A stretch of DNA of 64,000 bases from contig JAIQFP010000003.1 in the NCBI GenBank assembly GCA_020073165.1, forward strand, positions 124,001-188,000, written 5' to 3'. Under the pieces are notes generated by a model. That model searched no databases. It was not told where the DNA came from and was given only the letters and a program-made list of their open reading frames with translations. Source of the DNA: Terriglobia bacterium (GTDB lineage: Bacteria; Acidobacteriota; Terriglobia; Terriglobales; Acidobacteriaceae). The translations under genes and the position numbers were made by a program. Positions within the stretch are counted from its first letter, which is position 1. Every line of letters starts with the position of its first letter. Shown one piece after another: positions 1 through 7,785 of the stretch.

Positions 1-1079
1 GGAGTCTGGTGCCCAGCAGCGATAGCATCAGCAGCGCCCTGCGCCAGGCGATCGAGACTTGCGGCATTCCCGACGCGATACTTTTGGACAACGGCCTCGA
101 TTTCAGCAGCATCCACAGGATCTCTTTCTCGCCCGAAGCGCAGGGTGTGCTCGTCAGACTCGGCATCCGGGCCGTCACTTCTCTGCCCTACAACGCTCGC
201 GCGAAAAACATTGAGCGGTTCTTCGGGACGCTGCATGCCCGCTTCGATTTGCTCTTTCCAACCTACTGCGGGAATTCACCCTCACACCGCCCGCAGGAGT
301 GCGAGGCGCTGCTGCGAGAACACCAGAGGTTGAGCAAGGCAGGGCAGTCCCATCTCAGCAGGCTGCCGAACGCGACTGAGTTCATCGAGCTCGCCAAGCA
401 GTGGATTTTTACTGAGTACAACAACCGCCCGCACTCTGGACAGGAGATGCAAGGCAAGAGCCCCAATGCTGTCTGGTCGGCAGTTGAGCATCGGCGCGTG
501 CCTGACAATCCGCATCTTCTCGACGTGTTGATGTGGCAGAGACAAAAAAGAAAAGTAACCTCCGGCGGCTGCGTCCAGCTCTACAACCAGCGATATGAGC
601 CGGTGGACGAGTACGACAAAGACGGAAAGGTCATCCTCCCCAGCGCCGCCAATCTCTTCATGGAGATCGACAGAGATGTGATGGTGGCCTGCGATCCCTC
701 CAACCTGGGAGACGCGATCGCGCTCGATCTAGATGGGCAAGTGATCGGCCGGTTGCAAGCGCAAAAGCTCATTGCCAGAGGGCCGGTGGCGCGCGAGGAA
801 GTCAAAGCAGGAATGCGAAAGCAACGGCGTTTCGCGCGCGTTGTGAAGGACTATGTCAGCTTCCTTTCCGAAGGACACACCACCGAACTTGATCACCTGC
901 GCGGGCGCGCAGGCGTTTCAACCCTGAAACGGCTCCCCGCCGCGCCGGAAGTGATGCCCAGAGCGCGGGCGGTGAATGATGATCTTTGCGTAGAGGAGAT
1001 CGTAGAAAGGTTTCTGAAAAGGCGCGAGGCCCCTTACATCGAGGACATCGTCTCCAACTTTATGAAAGAAGGCGAGTAG
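1..1079 (+). CDS. Mu-type DDE transposase, C-terminal part (5' truncated by window edge)
   Basis: This is the C-terminal part of a transposase of the rve/MuA superfamily, which cuts the transposon ends and joins them to target DNA. The frame is open back to base 1, so the gene starts outside the window. Counting from a GTG at base 9, the second catalytic Asp lies in LLDNG (residue 27) and the catalytic Glu in NIERFFG (residue 69). The first Asp is upstream. Residues about 190-260 fit the Mu-C beta-barrel, and the charged tail probably contacts the ATPase. The stop is one base before the ATG of the MuB-like gene. The N-terminal DNA-binding part cannot be seen. Family assignment is firm, subtype is not. 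Confidence 0.8.
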   Translation, partial: SLVPSSDSISSALRQAIETCGIPDAILLDNGLDFSSIHRISFSPEAQGVLVRLGIRAVTSLPYNARAKNIERFFGTLHARFDLLFPTYCGNSPSHRPQECEALLREHQRLSKAGQSHLSRLPNATEFIELAKQWIFTEYNNRPHSGQEMQGKSPNAVWSAVEHRRVPDNPHLLDVLMWQRQKRKVTSGGCVQLYNQRYEPVDEYDKDGKVILPSAANLFMEIDRDVMVACDPSNLGDAIALDLDGQVIGRLQAQKLIARGPVAREEVKAGMRKQRRFARVVKDYVSFLSEGHTTELDHLRGRAGVSTLKRLPAAPEVMPRARAVNDDLCVEEIVERFLKRREAPYIEDIVSNFMKEGE

Positions 1080-1080
1080 C

Positions 1081-2073
1081 ATGGCTCTCTCTGCAGCCGC
1101 GCGCAAGAAGCTGTTGGAAGTAGATCTTCCGGCATCGCAGTCGGTTCGGGCCGAGCTGCTCGATTACCTGCGTCGGACCGGGCTCGAAGTCCGCGACTTT
1201 GCCAGCCGCATCGGCTATGCCACGGTAACCCTGGGATTTTTCCTGCAGGGCAGCTATCAATCGGTTGCCGGCAGCGACCGCGCCATCCGCAGCGCCATTC
1301 TCGAATTCATCCGCACCCATCCGATCGGCGGTGACGTCGAAGTCGAAGCCGGAAGGGTTTACGAGACGGGCAACTTCAAAATTCTGAGACGCCACTTCTA
1401 TGAGTGCCTCGACAGGGGTTTGGCGGTGTACTGTTACGGACCTGCCGGCAGCCAGAAAACGTATCTTTTGACATCGATGGTGTCGGAGCTGAACCGCGCC
1501 GAAGTGGCGAAGAACGGCACCGCGCGCCGCGCCTTCATGGTATATGTGCGCGATGGCATCCGGCCGAACGACTTGCTCAAACGCATTGCCGAGGCAGCCG
1601 GCACTCTCAGCGTGGGCAGCACAGACCGCATCCTCCGAAATCTGCGGTTTGACTTCCGCGGCCGGCGTGTTCTGATCGTCTTCGACGAAGCCCAGCACAT
1701 GGACAACCACTGCCTAGAGGTCGTGCGCGAACTGCTCGATTCCCCGCCGCACGCGGGCCTGCTCTTCGCCGGCAGCCACAACCTGAAAACCATCTTCCAG
1801 CAATTCGACCTGGAGCAGTGGCGGTCCCGGATTCACGCATCCCGGTCATTGCCGGGGATCTCGGACGAGGAAGCGCGGACGATCGTTACCGGCGAGATCG
1901 GGAGTGGATTCCCGGCGAAAAAGATCGCTGGACTGATCGAAGCCGCGCGCGTGGAAGACCCGCGCCAGGGCAGGAACTACACGTACATCTCCGCCCGCAA
2001 ATTGTTCTGGTCGCTGCGCGACCTCAAAGCTGCGATTGCGAAGAAAAATCGCGGGCAGGAGGCGGCCGCGTGA
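1081..2073 (+). CDS. MuB/TniB-like AAA+ ATPase, transposition target selector
   Basis: This 330-residue AAA+ ATPase resembles phage Mu B and Tn7-type TniB/TnsC proteins, which coat target DNA, deliver it to the transposase and confer target immunity. A small helical, HTH-like region occupies residues about 20-80. Walker A is GPAGSQKT (near residue 120) and Walker B is VLIVFDEAQ (near residue 200). A sensor-like GSH follows ('LLFAGSHN'). A Lys/Arg-rich C-terminus fits DNA contact. The gene lies one base after the transposase stop, and its own stop overlaps the GTG of the next gene, so translation is probably coupled. MuB and TniB/TnsC cannot be told apart by eye. Confidence 0.8.
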   Translation: MALSAAARKKLLEVDLPASQSVRAELLDYLRRTGLEVRDFASRIGYATVTLGFFLQGSYQSVAGSDRAIRSAILEFIRTHPIGGDVEVEAGRVYETGNFKILRRHFYECLDRGLAVYCYGPAGSQKTYLLTSMVSELNRAEVAKNGTARRAFMVYVRDGIRPNDLLKRIAEAAGTLSVGSTDRILRNLRFDFRGRRVLIVFDEAQHMDNHCLEVVRELLDSPPHAGLLFAGSHNLKTIFQQFDLEQWRSRIHASRSLPGISDEEARTIVTGEIGSGFPAKKIAGLIEAARVEDPRQGRNYTYISARKLFWSLRDLKAAIAKKNRGQEAAA

Positions 2074-2612
2074 AGCCGACTGAGGTCATGATCCACGAGC
2101 GGTATATTCCGATGACGCTCGACGCCAGGACGCGCCGGCTGGGCGCGGTTTGGGAGATGGGGGAGTTTTTCCAGCGCCGCTGCGCTGGCCGCCGGCCGGT
2201 ATTCATCACCGCGCACGGCAAGCGGATCTTCAACATGGACAATCTCGCCGCACATCTAGGCCGAAAACTCGGGGTGTCCCGTTCGACCGTATGGCGTTGG
2301 CTGAGGGTCTATCGGCGGTGGGGCGCCACTGGTCTCGATCGCCAGCCACGTTCAGACCGCGGCAGGTCGCGGTACTTTCTCCGCCACCATCCGGAACTCG
2401 CCACCATCACGATGGCCATGCGAGCCGAGGGGTTGACGATGCGCGGCACGCATCTGGCGCTGATGGCGCTGTGCGCGAAGATACGGGAAAAGGCATGTTG
2501 CTACACGACCGTGCGCGCCTTTGTGCAGCACATGGAGTTTGCTGTTGCGCGGCGGACGAACACGCAGCAGAATCGCCGCCGCCGACCCGGGGAGGGAAAA
2601 GAGCTTGGCTAA
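2070..2612 (+). CDS. Helix-turn-helix protein resembling a transposase N-terminal DNA-binding domain
   Basis: This is a 180-residue protein with a clear helix-turn-helix (LGVSRSTVWRWLRVYRRWG). It is followed by a Leu-Asp-Arg stretch of the kind that usually precedes the DDE domain in transposases. No DDE residues follow, so it is a free-standing DNA-binding protein. I chose the GTG at 2070 because it overlaps the preceding TGA (GTGA) and is preceded by GCAGGAGGC at good spacing; the longer open frame to 1818 lies inside the ATPase gene. It may bind the element's end repeats or act as a TniQ-like adaptor, but this is inference; there is no TniQ zinc finger. Confidence 0.6.
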   Translation: MKPTEVMIHERYIPMTLDARTRRLGAVWEMGEFFQRRCAGRRPVFITAHGKRIFNMDNLAAHLGRKLGVSRSTVWRWLRVYRRWGATGLDRQPRSDRGRSRYFLRHHPELATITMAMRAEGLTMRGTHLALMALCAKIREKACCYTTVRAFVQHMEFAVARRTNTQQNRRRRPGEGKELG

Positions 2613-3177
2613 ATTAAAGCTGATTCGGACGCCCGCTCGCCAGCCTGCAGTCTCCGATTCCACAAGAGACTGGTACAGGCCACCTGTACAACGCGCTTGT
2701 ACAGCAATGGCTGTACAGGGCAAGCGCGTTGTGGAGGGGAGAATCGCCGCGACAGGCGAGCAGGTTCGGTCACTGATGGAAATGCTGGATCTCACCCAGA
2801 AGAACCTGGCGGCCGCCATCGGCGTCAAACAGCAGGCAGTGTCCCTCTGGCTTTCAGGGAAAACCGAGCCCGACACGTTTTGTCTGCTGAATCTCGCGCT
2901 GATCTCCGCCAAGCACTCCTCGAAGAAACAGGCGCAGAGCACGAAACCGGCGCTGGATGCCGCGAAGGAGCTACGCGCCTTGGCACGCACGTTCTTTGAG
3001 AAGAGTGGGATCGAGGCGAGCGCTTTGGTTGATCTGGCCTGTTTTCTGGGATTCGCCATGCCGGGCGTGAGTGCCTCCTGTAGTGAGCAGTCCGTTGACT
3101 CCGAGCGGTCTGTTGACTCAGGGACGGGCGAAATCGAAACGGATCGCTCGAACTCAACAAACTCGAAACACAAATGA
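2605..3177 (+). CDS. XRE-family helix-turn-helix regulator of the transposon
   Basis: This 190-residue protein has a Cro/CI-type HTH at about residues 57-95 (LTQKNLAAAIGVKQQAVSLWLSG), so it probably represses or tunes the transposition operon. The C-terminal third is helical and then Ser/Glu-rich and probably disordered. I prefer the TTG at 2605. It overlaps the previous stop, has GGGAGGGAAA just upstream, and avoids a long overlap with the HTH gene; an ATG at 2707 would give a shorter protein. The stop TGA shares bases with the ATG of the next gene (ATGA). No target is known. Confidence 0.6.
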   Translation: MAKLKLIRTPARQPAVSDSTRDWYRPPVQRACTAMAVQGKRVVEGRIAATGEQVRSLMEMLDLTQKNLAAAIGVKQQAVSLWLSGKTEPDTFCLLNLALISAKHSSKKQAQSTKPALDAAKELRALARTFFEKSGIEASALVDLACFLGFAMPGVSASCSEQSVDSERSVDSGTGEIETDRSNSTNSKHK

Positions 3178-3776
3178 ATATCGCCGAGTCCATATCGACG
3201 GGGCAGATTCAAAAACTGCAAGTGCTCTGGGGTCAGTACTTCCGGCTCTGCACGCTGGATTTCGCGGGTATCGAGTCGCGCGAAGCCAGGCTGCGCTGGG
3301 CCGGGGAGTTGCTCGGGCATCCCGTCTCGTCTTTCAAGGAACTCTCCCGCCAGGAGGCCAACGTCGCCATAGACGCACTGCAGAGAGTTGTGGAACGGCG
3401 CCCTGAAAACTCCATTTCACGGCAGGACGGCGCGGATCGCGGCCTGCAGGGCCGGCGCCGTCGTCCGCGCGGCCCGCGGCATTTCGTAATGGCCAGCAAG
3501 GAAGATCAGCAGCGCATACAGTCTGCGATCGCGCGGCTCGGGTGGACTCAGGAACGATTCGAGAAGTGGCTCGCGTCGCGGACTTCGCCACTGCGCGGCA
3601 GGACGGCGATCCACAGCCTGGCGGACGCCAACCAGGTTTGGTGGGCACTGAAAGGAATGTTGAAAAGGGCCGGCAAGTGGGATGCCTCTCCTGCCGGAAC
3701 TTCGAGCGAAACCGGAATTGCGCGGGGAGCGGAGACCGTGATCTCCTCGCGCCAGGAGGGACGTCATGCTCAGTGA
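3174..3776 (+). CDS. GemA/Gp16-like regulatory protein of Mu-type elements
   Basis: This 200-residue protein has two parts. Residues about 8-75 read like the start of GemA/Gp16 proteins (IQKLQVLWGQY, then conserved Ala/Leu helices). Residues about 110-165 carry the family's LGW...TSPL.G...I.SLADAN..WWALKGM pattern. GemA of phage Mu is an early protein that affects host gene expression and DNA topology; its role in transposons is unclear. The linker at residues 85-105 is very Arg/Gly-rich, unlike the flanks. The gene overlaps the XRE gene by 4 bp and is the last gene of the element. Recognition is by eye and moderately sure. Confidence 0.5.
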   Translation: MNIAESISTGQIQKLQVLWGQYFRLCTLDFAGIESREARLRWAGELLGHPVSSFKELSRQEANVAIDALQRVVERRPENSISRQDGADRGLQGRRRRPRGPRHFVMASKEDQQRIQSAIARLGWTQERFEKWLASRTSPLRGRTAIHSLADANQVWWALKGMLKRAGKWDASPAGTSSETGIARGAETVISSRQEGRHAQ

Positions 3777-3924
3777 TGATGTCAGACCGGAACAGAAGAA
3801 CGATCCACTGCTCGGCGGAAGCGGCTGCTGGAATCGTTCCTTTCGCGCCCCGTCACGGGCTCCCGTGGCAATGTCCGATAACATGCGGACCGCATAAGTG
3901 TTGCCCTGTTTTTGGGGGCACTTT

Positions 3925-4045
3925 GCGCTGCTGTTGGATTGCTGTTGGATTGGGGGCTTGGTCGGGCGCTGCCGTTGGATTACTTAAGTGGAATCAGTGA
4001 GATGGAGACGGGGTGGGGCCGCCTGGAGCGCGTTGCTGTTGGATT
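3925..4045 (+). repeat. Direct repeats at the transposon right end (putative transposase-binding sites)
   Basis: The motif GCGCTGCTGTTGGATT occurs at 3925-3940. Near copies lie at 3966-3981 (one change) and 4030-4045 (one change). A core-only copy, GCTGTTGGATT, at 3941-3951 directly abuts the first. All are in the same orientation at uneven spacing, as in the end-binding site arrays of Mu and Tn7-like elements. The stretch 3777-4274 holds no credible gene; apart from these repeats I see only a T-run after the last copy (4050-4055). Confidence 0.6.
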
Positions 4046-4274
4046 CGTGTTTTTTCCCGACTGCCATCATTATGTTTCAATGACTTAGCGGCCTTCGCGT
4101 GGTTTTCCTGACACCGAGTGTGTTGTCATCTACGCGTGCGATCCACTGCCGGGAACTACCCGTAAGACGCTGAGTCCCTTACTACTTCCCGCCTTTTCCC
4201 GCCAAACCTCACCGCTTCCCACCACCTGACACTCAATTCGTGGAACCACACGGTGCCAGCCCGCCGCCGGCCAG

Positions 4275-5492
4275 CTATTCGTAGCGCAGGCCCTGAATCG
4301 GGTCGAGTTGGGAAGCCTTCCGCGCCGGATAGTAGCCAAACAGAACTCCTACGCCAGCCGAGAACAGTCCGCCGATGGCAAAGATCTCCAGGGTGAGTTT
4401 GGTGGGAAACTGGAACAGGCTCTCGACTGCGTACGAAGAACCGATCCCCGCCAGCACTCCGAAAATCCCACCCAGGATGCTGAGCGCAATCGCCTCACTC
4501 AGAAATTGCTTCTGGACATCCCATTCGGTGGCTCCCACCGCCAGCCGGACGCCGATTTCACGCGTCCGCTGGGTGACCGAGACCAGCATGATGTTCATGA
4601 TCCCGATCCCGCCCACTAATAAAGACAATGATGCAACACTGGCCAGCAATATGGTCATGATCTGGCTGGTGGCGAGCTGGGCCTGCACAACGTCTTCCGG
4701 CCGGCGGACGTTGAAGTCGTCGTCCTCGGCGGTGGTAAGGTGATGGCGCTCTCGCAGAAGACTGGTGATTTGCCGGGTGGCTTCCGGCATCGCATCCCGC
4801 GAGATTGCTGAGAAGAAGATGTCGTCGAGCCAGAATGTTCCCGTAATTCTCTTCTGCACCGTGGTAAACGGCAGCACGATGAAGTCATCCTGGTCTTGTC
4901 CGGTAGCCGAGAAGCCTTTGCGTTGCAGAACCCCAACCACTTTGCAGGGCAGACTCCGCACCCGCACCGTCTTGCCGACTGGATCCTCGATCCCGAAAAG
5001 GTTCTCCACAACGGTCTGCCCGAGCACGCACACCGGAACGTCGGATTCCACATCGGCAGCAGTGAAGAATGAGCCCGAGCGCACCTCCCACCTGCGAATC
5101 TGCAGGAACTCGGTCGTGACCCCGCGGTACATGGTCGCCCAGTTCTCGCCTCCGTACACCACCTGGATGTGGCCATCCACGTTCGGCGACATGCGCTGAA
5201 TCAGCGGAACCTGCTGCACAATCGCCTCGGCGTCGCTCAACACCAGCGACCGGGTGCCGCGCGATCCGGCGCGCATGCCGCCACGGATGCGGCTGCCCGC
5301 CTCTACCCAGATGAAGTTGTCGCCCAGACTTTGAAGCTGGTCCTCAATGCGGCTGCTTCCCGCATTGCCGATCGCCACCACACAGATGAACGCGCCGACG
5401 CCCACTGCGATGCCCAGAATGGTGAGCCCACTGCGAATCCAGTTACGCTGCAAGGTTACGAAGGCTTGGTGAAGGACAGTCTTCAGGTTCAT
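4275..5492 (-). CDS. MacB-type ABC transporter permease (FtsX-like), no adjacent ATPase
   Basis: This 405-residue inner-membrane protein has MacB permease topology. One helix lies at about residues 20-45 (LTILGIAVGVGAF), followed by a large periplasmic MacB_PCD domain to about residue 270. Three helices follow, including the typical GGIGIMNIMLVSV and TREIGVRLAVGA segments, and the end is ARKASQLDPIQGLRYE. Such permeases work as dimers with a separate ATPase and a periplasmic adaptor in export or mechanotransmission. Neither partner is next to it. I chose the ATG at 5492, which gives the usual family length; an upstream in-frame start at 5552 adds 20 atypical residues. No clear ribosome site is visible. 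Confidence 0.85.
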   Translation of the reverse strand: MNLKTVLHQAFVTLQRNWIRSGLTILGIAVGVGAFICVVAIGNAGSSRIEDQLQSLGDNFIWVEAGSRIRGGMRAGSRGTRSLVLSDAEAIVQQVPLIQRMSPNVDGHIQVVYGGENWATMYRGVTTEFLQIRRWEVRSGSFFTAADVESDVPVCVLGQTVVENLFGIEDPVGKTVRVRSLPCKVVGVLQRKGFSATGQDQDDFIVLPFTTVQKRITGTFWLDDIFFSAISRDAMPEATRQITSLLRERHHLTTAEDDDFNVRRPEDVVQAQLATSQIMTILLASVASLSLLVGGIGIMNIMLVSVTQRTREIGVRLAVGATEWDVQKQFLSEAIALSILGGIFGVLAGIGSSYAVESLFQFPTKLTLEIFAIGGLFSAGVGVLFGYYPARKASQLDPIQGLRYE

Positions 5493-5660
5493 TGCGATGA
5501 CAACGCTTCGGGGCGAGCTATGTCCGCCTGCAGGGATGAGACGGACCAACACATGAACTTAATACCTGTCGAGTTTCGGGGTCAACCATTCACGGCTGGG
5601 CGCAGTTCAAGAGCAAGAATCAGATGGATTCCACGCCCCAAGACCGGGTAGTGTAATCAG

Positions 5661-6385
5661 ATGCACGCGCCCGGGTCGACCGAGTCCATTCAGGACCGAG
5701 TGCAAGCCCTGGATTGGGACGCCATCGGCGAGAGTTTGTGGCGCGATGGATACGCCCGCACTCCCCCCTTATTGCGGTCTGAGGAATGCAGGGAACTCGT
5801 CGAAACCTACGACCACAGCCCACCTTTCCGCAGCCACATAGTCATGGCACGATTCGGGTTCGGGCGGGGCGAGTACAAGTACTTCAAGTATCCGCTTCCC
5901 AACCTGGTGCAGGACTTACGAGAACAGTTCTATCTCAGGCTGGCGCCTTGGCGAACCGCTGGGTTGCGGAAGTTGGAGGAGAGGTATTTCCTGAGAAACA
6001 CACTGATTTTCTCGAGCTTTGTTGGGCCGCCGGTCAGGACAAGCCCACGCCACTCATCCTGAAATATCAGGCCGGTGATTTCAACTGCCTGCATCAGGAC
6101 CTCTATGGTGCAGTCGCGTTTCCTTTCCAACTCACCTTTTTCCTGAGCCAGTGGGAGGCTGACTACTCTGGAGGTGAGTTCGCACTGGTAGAGCAACGAC
6201 CGCGCATGCAATCGCGCGTCATGGTCATAACCGCACAGCAAGGTCAGGCCGTCATCTTTCCCACCCGTTACCGTGCCGTTCGCGGCTCGCGCGGGTTCTA
6301 CCGAGCTAACCTGAAACATGGGGTCAGCCCGCTTCGCTCGGGGAAGCGCTTCACGTTGGGCATCATCTTTCACGACGCGCAGTAG
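5661..6385 (+). pseudogene. 2OG-Fe(II) oxygenase, interrupted by a frameshift near 5949
   Basis: The first frame (5661-5948) encodes the N-terminal half and the second (5948-6385) the catalytic half. Together they give an Fe(II)/2-oxoglutarate dioxygenase of about 240 residues. The double-stranded beta-helix signature is in the second frame: HQDLYG supplies the HxD pair, FSGGEFAL-like GGEF follows, and HGVSPLRSG with LGIIFHDA supplies the distal His and the Arg. The reading frame breaks in LAP/ANRW, where one base appears to be missing between CCT (5946-5948) and TGG. There is no slippery heptamer, so programmed frameshifting is unlikely. It is either a recent pseudogene or a sequence error. 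The substrate is unknown. Confidence 0.7.
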
Positions 6386-6403
6386 GGCCGACACCAAGAT
6401 CTT

Positions 6404-6486
6404 TAACCGCAGAGAGGGCAAAGAAAAGCCACAGCGGGCACGGAGACTCGGCTTGTGGTTTTTCTCCGCGACCTCGGCGTCCTCAA
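6404..6486. repeat. Degenerate purine/CAGAG-rich intergenic repeat
   Basis: Between the oxygenase and the hydrogenase genes, the sequence after TTTAACCGCAGAGAG is a run of loosely related CAGAG/GGGCA units. It is followed by a partly complementary pyrimidine-rich half (TTTCTCCGCGACCTCGGCG). The pattern looks like the CAGAGG-type intergenic repeats seen in several bacterial phyla. No open frame is plausible here. Function unknown; it could form an imperfect hairpin. Confidence 0.35.
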
Positions 6487-6532
6487 GCACTTTCGGGTTC
6501 CTGTCCCGCCAAGCCATTTACTCACAAGTATG

Positions 6533-6548
6533 GGTGAGCTATGTCACA
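6533..6548. promoter_or_regulatory. CRP/FNR-family-like palindrome upstream of the hydrogenase operon
   Basis: The sequence GGTGA-GCTATG-TCACA matches the CRP consensus TGTGA-N6-TCACA in nine of ten half-site bases. It lies 109 bp before the chosen start of the hydrogenase small subunit. Control of an uptake hydrogenase by a CRP/FNR-type regulator would be reasonable, but no clear -35/-10 pair could be assigned next to it and the regulator is not in the window. Confidence 0.4.
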
Positions 6549-6656
6549 CCGTTCTTGGGCAGACCGGGTGTATGAATGCACAAATCCGGAAAGTCAGGGA
6601 CCCAGGCGACCCCAGTTTACGGCCCACACAATTCAGTGATCCCGGGAGGTGGAGGC

Positions 6657-7769
6657 ATGCTGCAAGGTCAGTCATTCACAGGCGCCCTCCAAAGTCGCGG
6701 TGTTGACCGCCGACGCTTCATCAAATTCTGCAGTGCAATGGTAGCGACACTTGCGCTTCCGCCGCGCTATGTGGCTCAAGTTGCGTCCGCCCTGGAAAAG
6801 GCGAAGAAACCGGTGCTGGTCTGGCTGCAATTCCAGGACTGCGCCGGAAACTCCGAGTCCATGCTGCGCTCCAGCCATCCCACAGTGGCCGAGGCGGTGC
6901 TGGACTTGCTTTCCTGGGAGTATCACGAGTTGGTGATGGCGGGCGCCGGCCACCAGGCCGAAGCTGCCCTGGAGCGCGTGGTGCGCGAGGAAAAGGGCAA
7001 GTTCATCGCCGTGGTGGAAGGCGCGATTCCGCTGGCCGATGGCGGGGTCTACTGCACGGTCGCAGGCAAGACCGCGTTGGAGATCGCCCGCCACGTCTGC
7101 AGCAATGCGGCAGCGACTATCGCCGCCGGGGCTTGTGCCTGGGATGGCGGACTGGTACGTGCCAATCCTAATCCGACGGGCGCCGTCGGAATCGAGGAAG
7201 CTGTTCCGCAGGCCAAGGTCATCAACCTCGGCGGATGCCCGCAGAATCCTGCCAACACCGCAGCCGTCCTCGTGCACTATCTGACCTTCGGTGAACTGCC
7301 CGCCGTCGACCAGTACAACCGGCCGCTGTTTGCCTACGGGCGCATCATTCATGACCAGTGTGAGCGCCGCGCCCACTATGACGCCGGACGCTTTACCCAG
7401 GAATGGGGCGACGAGGGCCATCGCAAGGGTTGGTGCCTGTACAAGATGGGCTGCAAGGGACCGCAGGCCACCTTTAATTGCCCCTCGGCTCGCTGGAACG
7501 ACGGCACCAGTTGGCCGGTGAAGGCCGGACATGGCTGCCTGGGTTGCGCATCGCATCGCTTCTGGGATACTCGCTCTCCCTTCTACGAGCGCCTACCCGA
7601 CGTTCCCGGGTTCGGCGTGGATGTAACTGCAGGTCAAATCGGCCTGGGGGTGACTGCTGCTGTGGCAGCCGGAACCGTTGTCCACGGCATCGCCAGCGCC
7701 GTGCGCGATCGCATGCGGACGCGAGCCGCAATTCAACCATCCCCCGCAAAGCCAAAGGCAAAGGAATAA
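6657..7769 (+). CDS. hyaA: [NiFe]-hydrogenase small subunit, Tat-exported and membrane-anchored (group 1)
   Basis: This is the electron-transfer subunit of an uptake hydrogenase (370 aa), carrying three Fe-S clusters from the active site towards cytochrome b. I chose the ATG at 6657 for its strong GGGAGGTGGAGG site; it places the Tat motif RRRFIKF at residues 18-24. Distal and medial cluster ligands are in place (DQCERRAH, GWCLYKMGC, FNCPSARW, GHGCLGC). Near the C-terminus a hydrophobic helix (GLGVTAAVAAGTVVHGIA) forms the anchor. In the proximal cluster motif, C62-A-G-N65 replaces the usual CxxC, so one ligand position is Asn. The two extra cysteines of O2-tolerant (group 1d) enzymes are also absent. 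The large subunit follows after 16 bp. Confidence 0.93.
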   Translation: MLQGQSFTGALQSRGVDRRRFIKFCSAMVATLALPPRYVAQVASALEKAKKPVLVWLQFQDCAGNSESMLRSSHPTVAEAVLDLLSWEYHELVMAGAGHQAEAALERVVREEKGKFIAVVEGAIPLADGGVYCTVAGKTALEIARHVCSNAAATIAAGACAWDGGLVRANPNPTGAVGIEEAVPQAKVINLGGCPQNPANTAAVLVHYLTFGELPAVDQYNRPLFAYGRIIHDQCERRAHYDAGRFTQEWGDEGHRKGWCLYKMGCKGPQATFNCPSARWNDGTSWPVKAGHGCLGCASHRFWDTRSPFYERLPDVPGFGVDVTAGQIGLGVTAAVAAGTVVHGIASAVRDRMRTRAAIQPSPAKPKAKE

Positions 7770-7785
7770 GGAATAGGAGGAGCTT

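Larger units (their letters stand above)
1..4113 (+). mobile_element. Mu-type transposon, right portion (left end outside the window)
   Basis: Five same-strand genes run without gaps: DDE transposase, AAA+ ATPase, HTH protein, XRE regulator and a GemA-like protein. This A-B-regulator order is that of transposable phage Mu and Mu-like or Tn7-like elements. It is followed by about 500 non-coding bases with direct repeats, and then by ordinary chromosomal genes on the other strand. No capsid, tail or cas genes are visible to the right, so this looks like a small transposon or a decayed prophage rather than a complete phage. The right boundary is a guess. I placed it at a TGACA near 4109-4113 because such elements usually end in 5'-TGT...ACA-3'. 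The target duplication cannot be checked without the left end. Confidence 0.55.

Noticed and set aside
3542-4000. 152-codon plus-strand frame overlapping the GemA-like gene and the end repeats
   Set aside because: It has no recognisable domain and runs through the repeat region; the GemA frame explains the coding signal.
3925-4045. Possible CRISPR-like array
   Set aside because: Units are 11-16 bp, two abut without a spacer, spacing is irregular and there are no cas genes. End-binding sites of a transposon fit better.
1-4113. CRISPR-associated (Tn7-like) transposon
   Set aside because: No cas genes, TniQ or guide-like repeats in the visible part; the left part is outside the window, so this is rejected only for what can be seen.
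5940-5960. Programmed frameshift in the 2OG oxygenase
   Set aside because: No slippery heptamer or downstream pseudoknot is apparent; a missing base is simpler.
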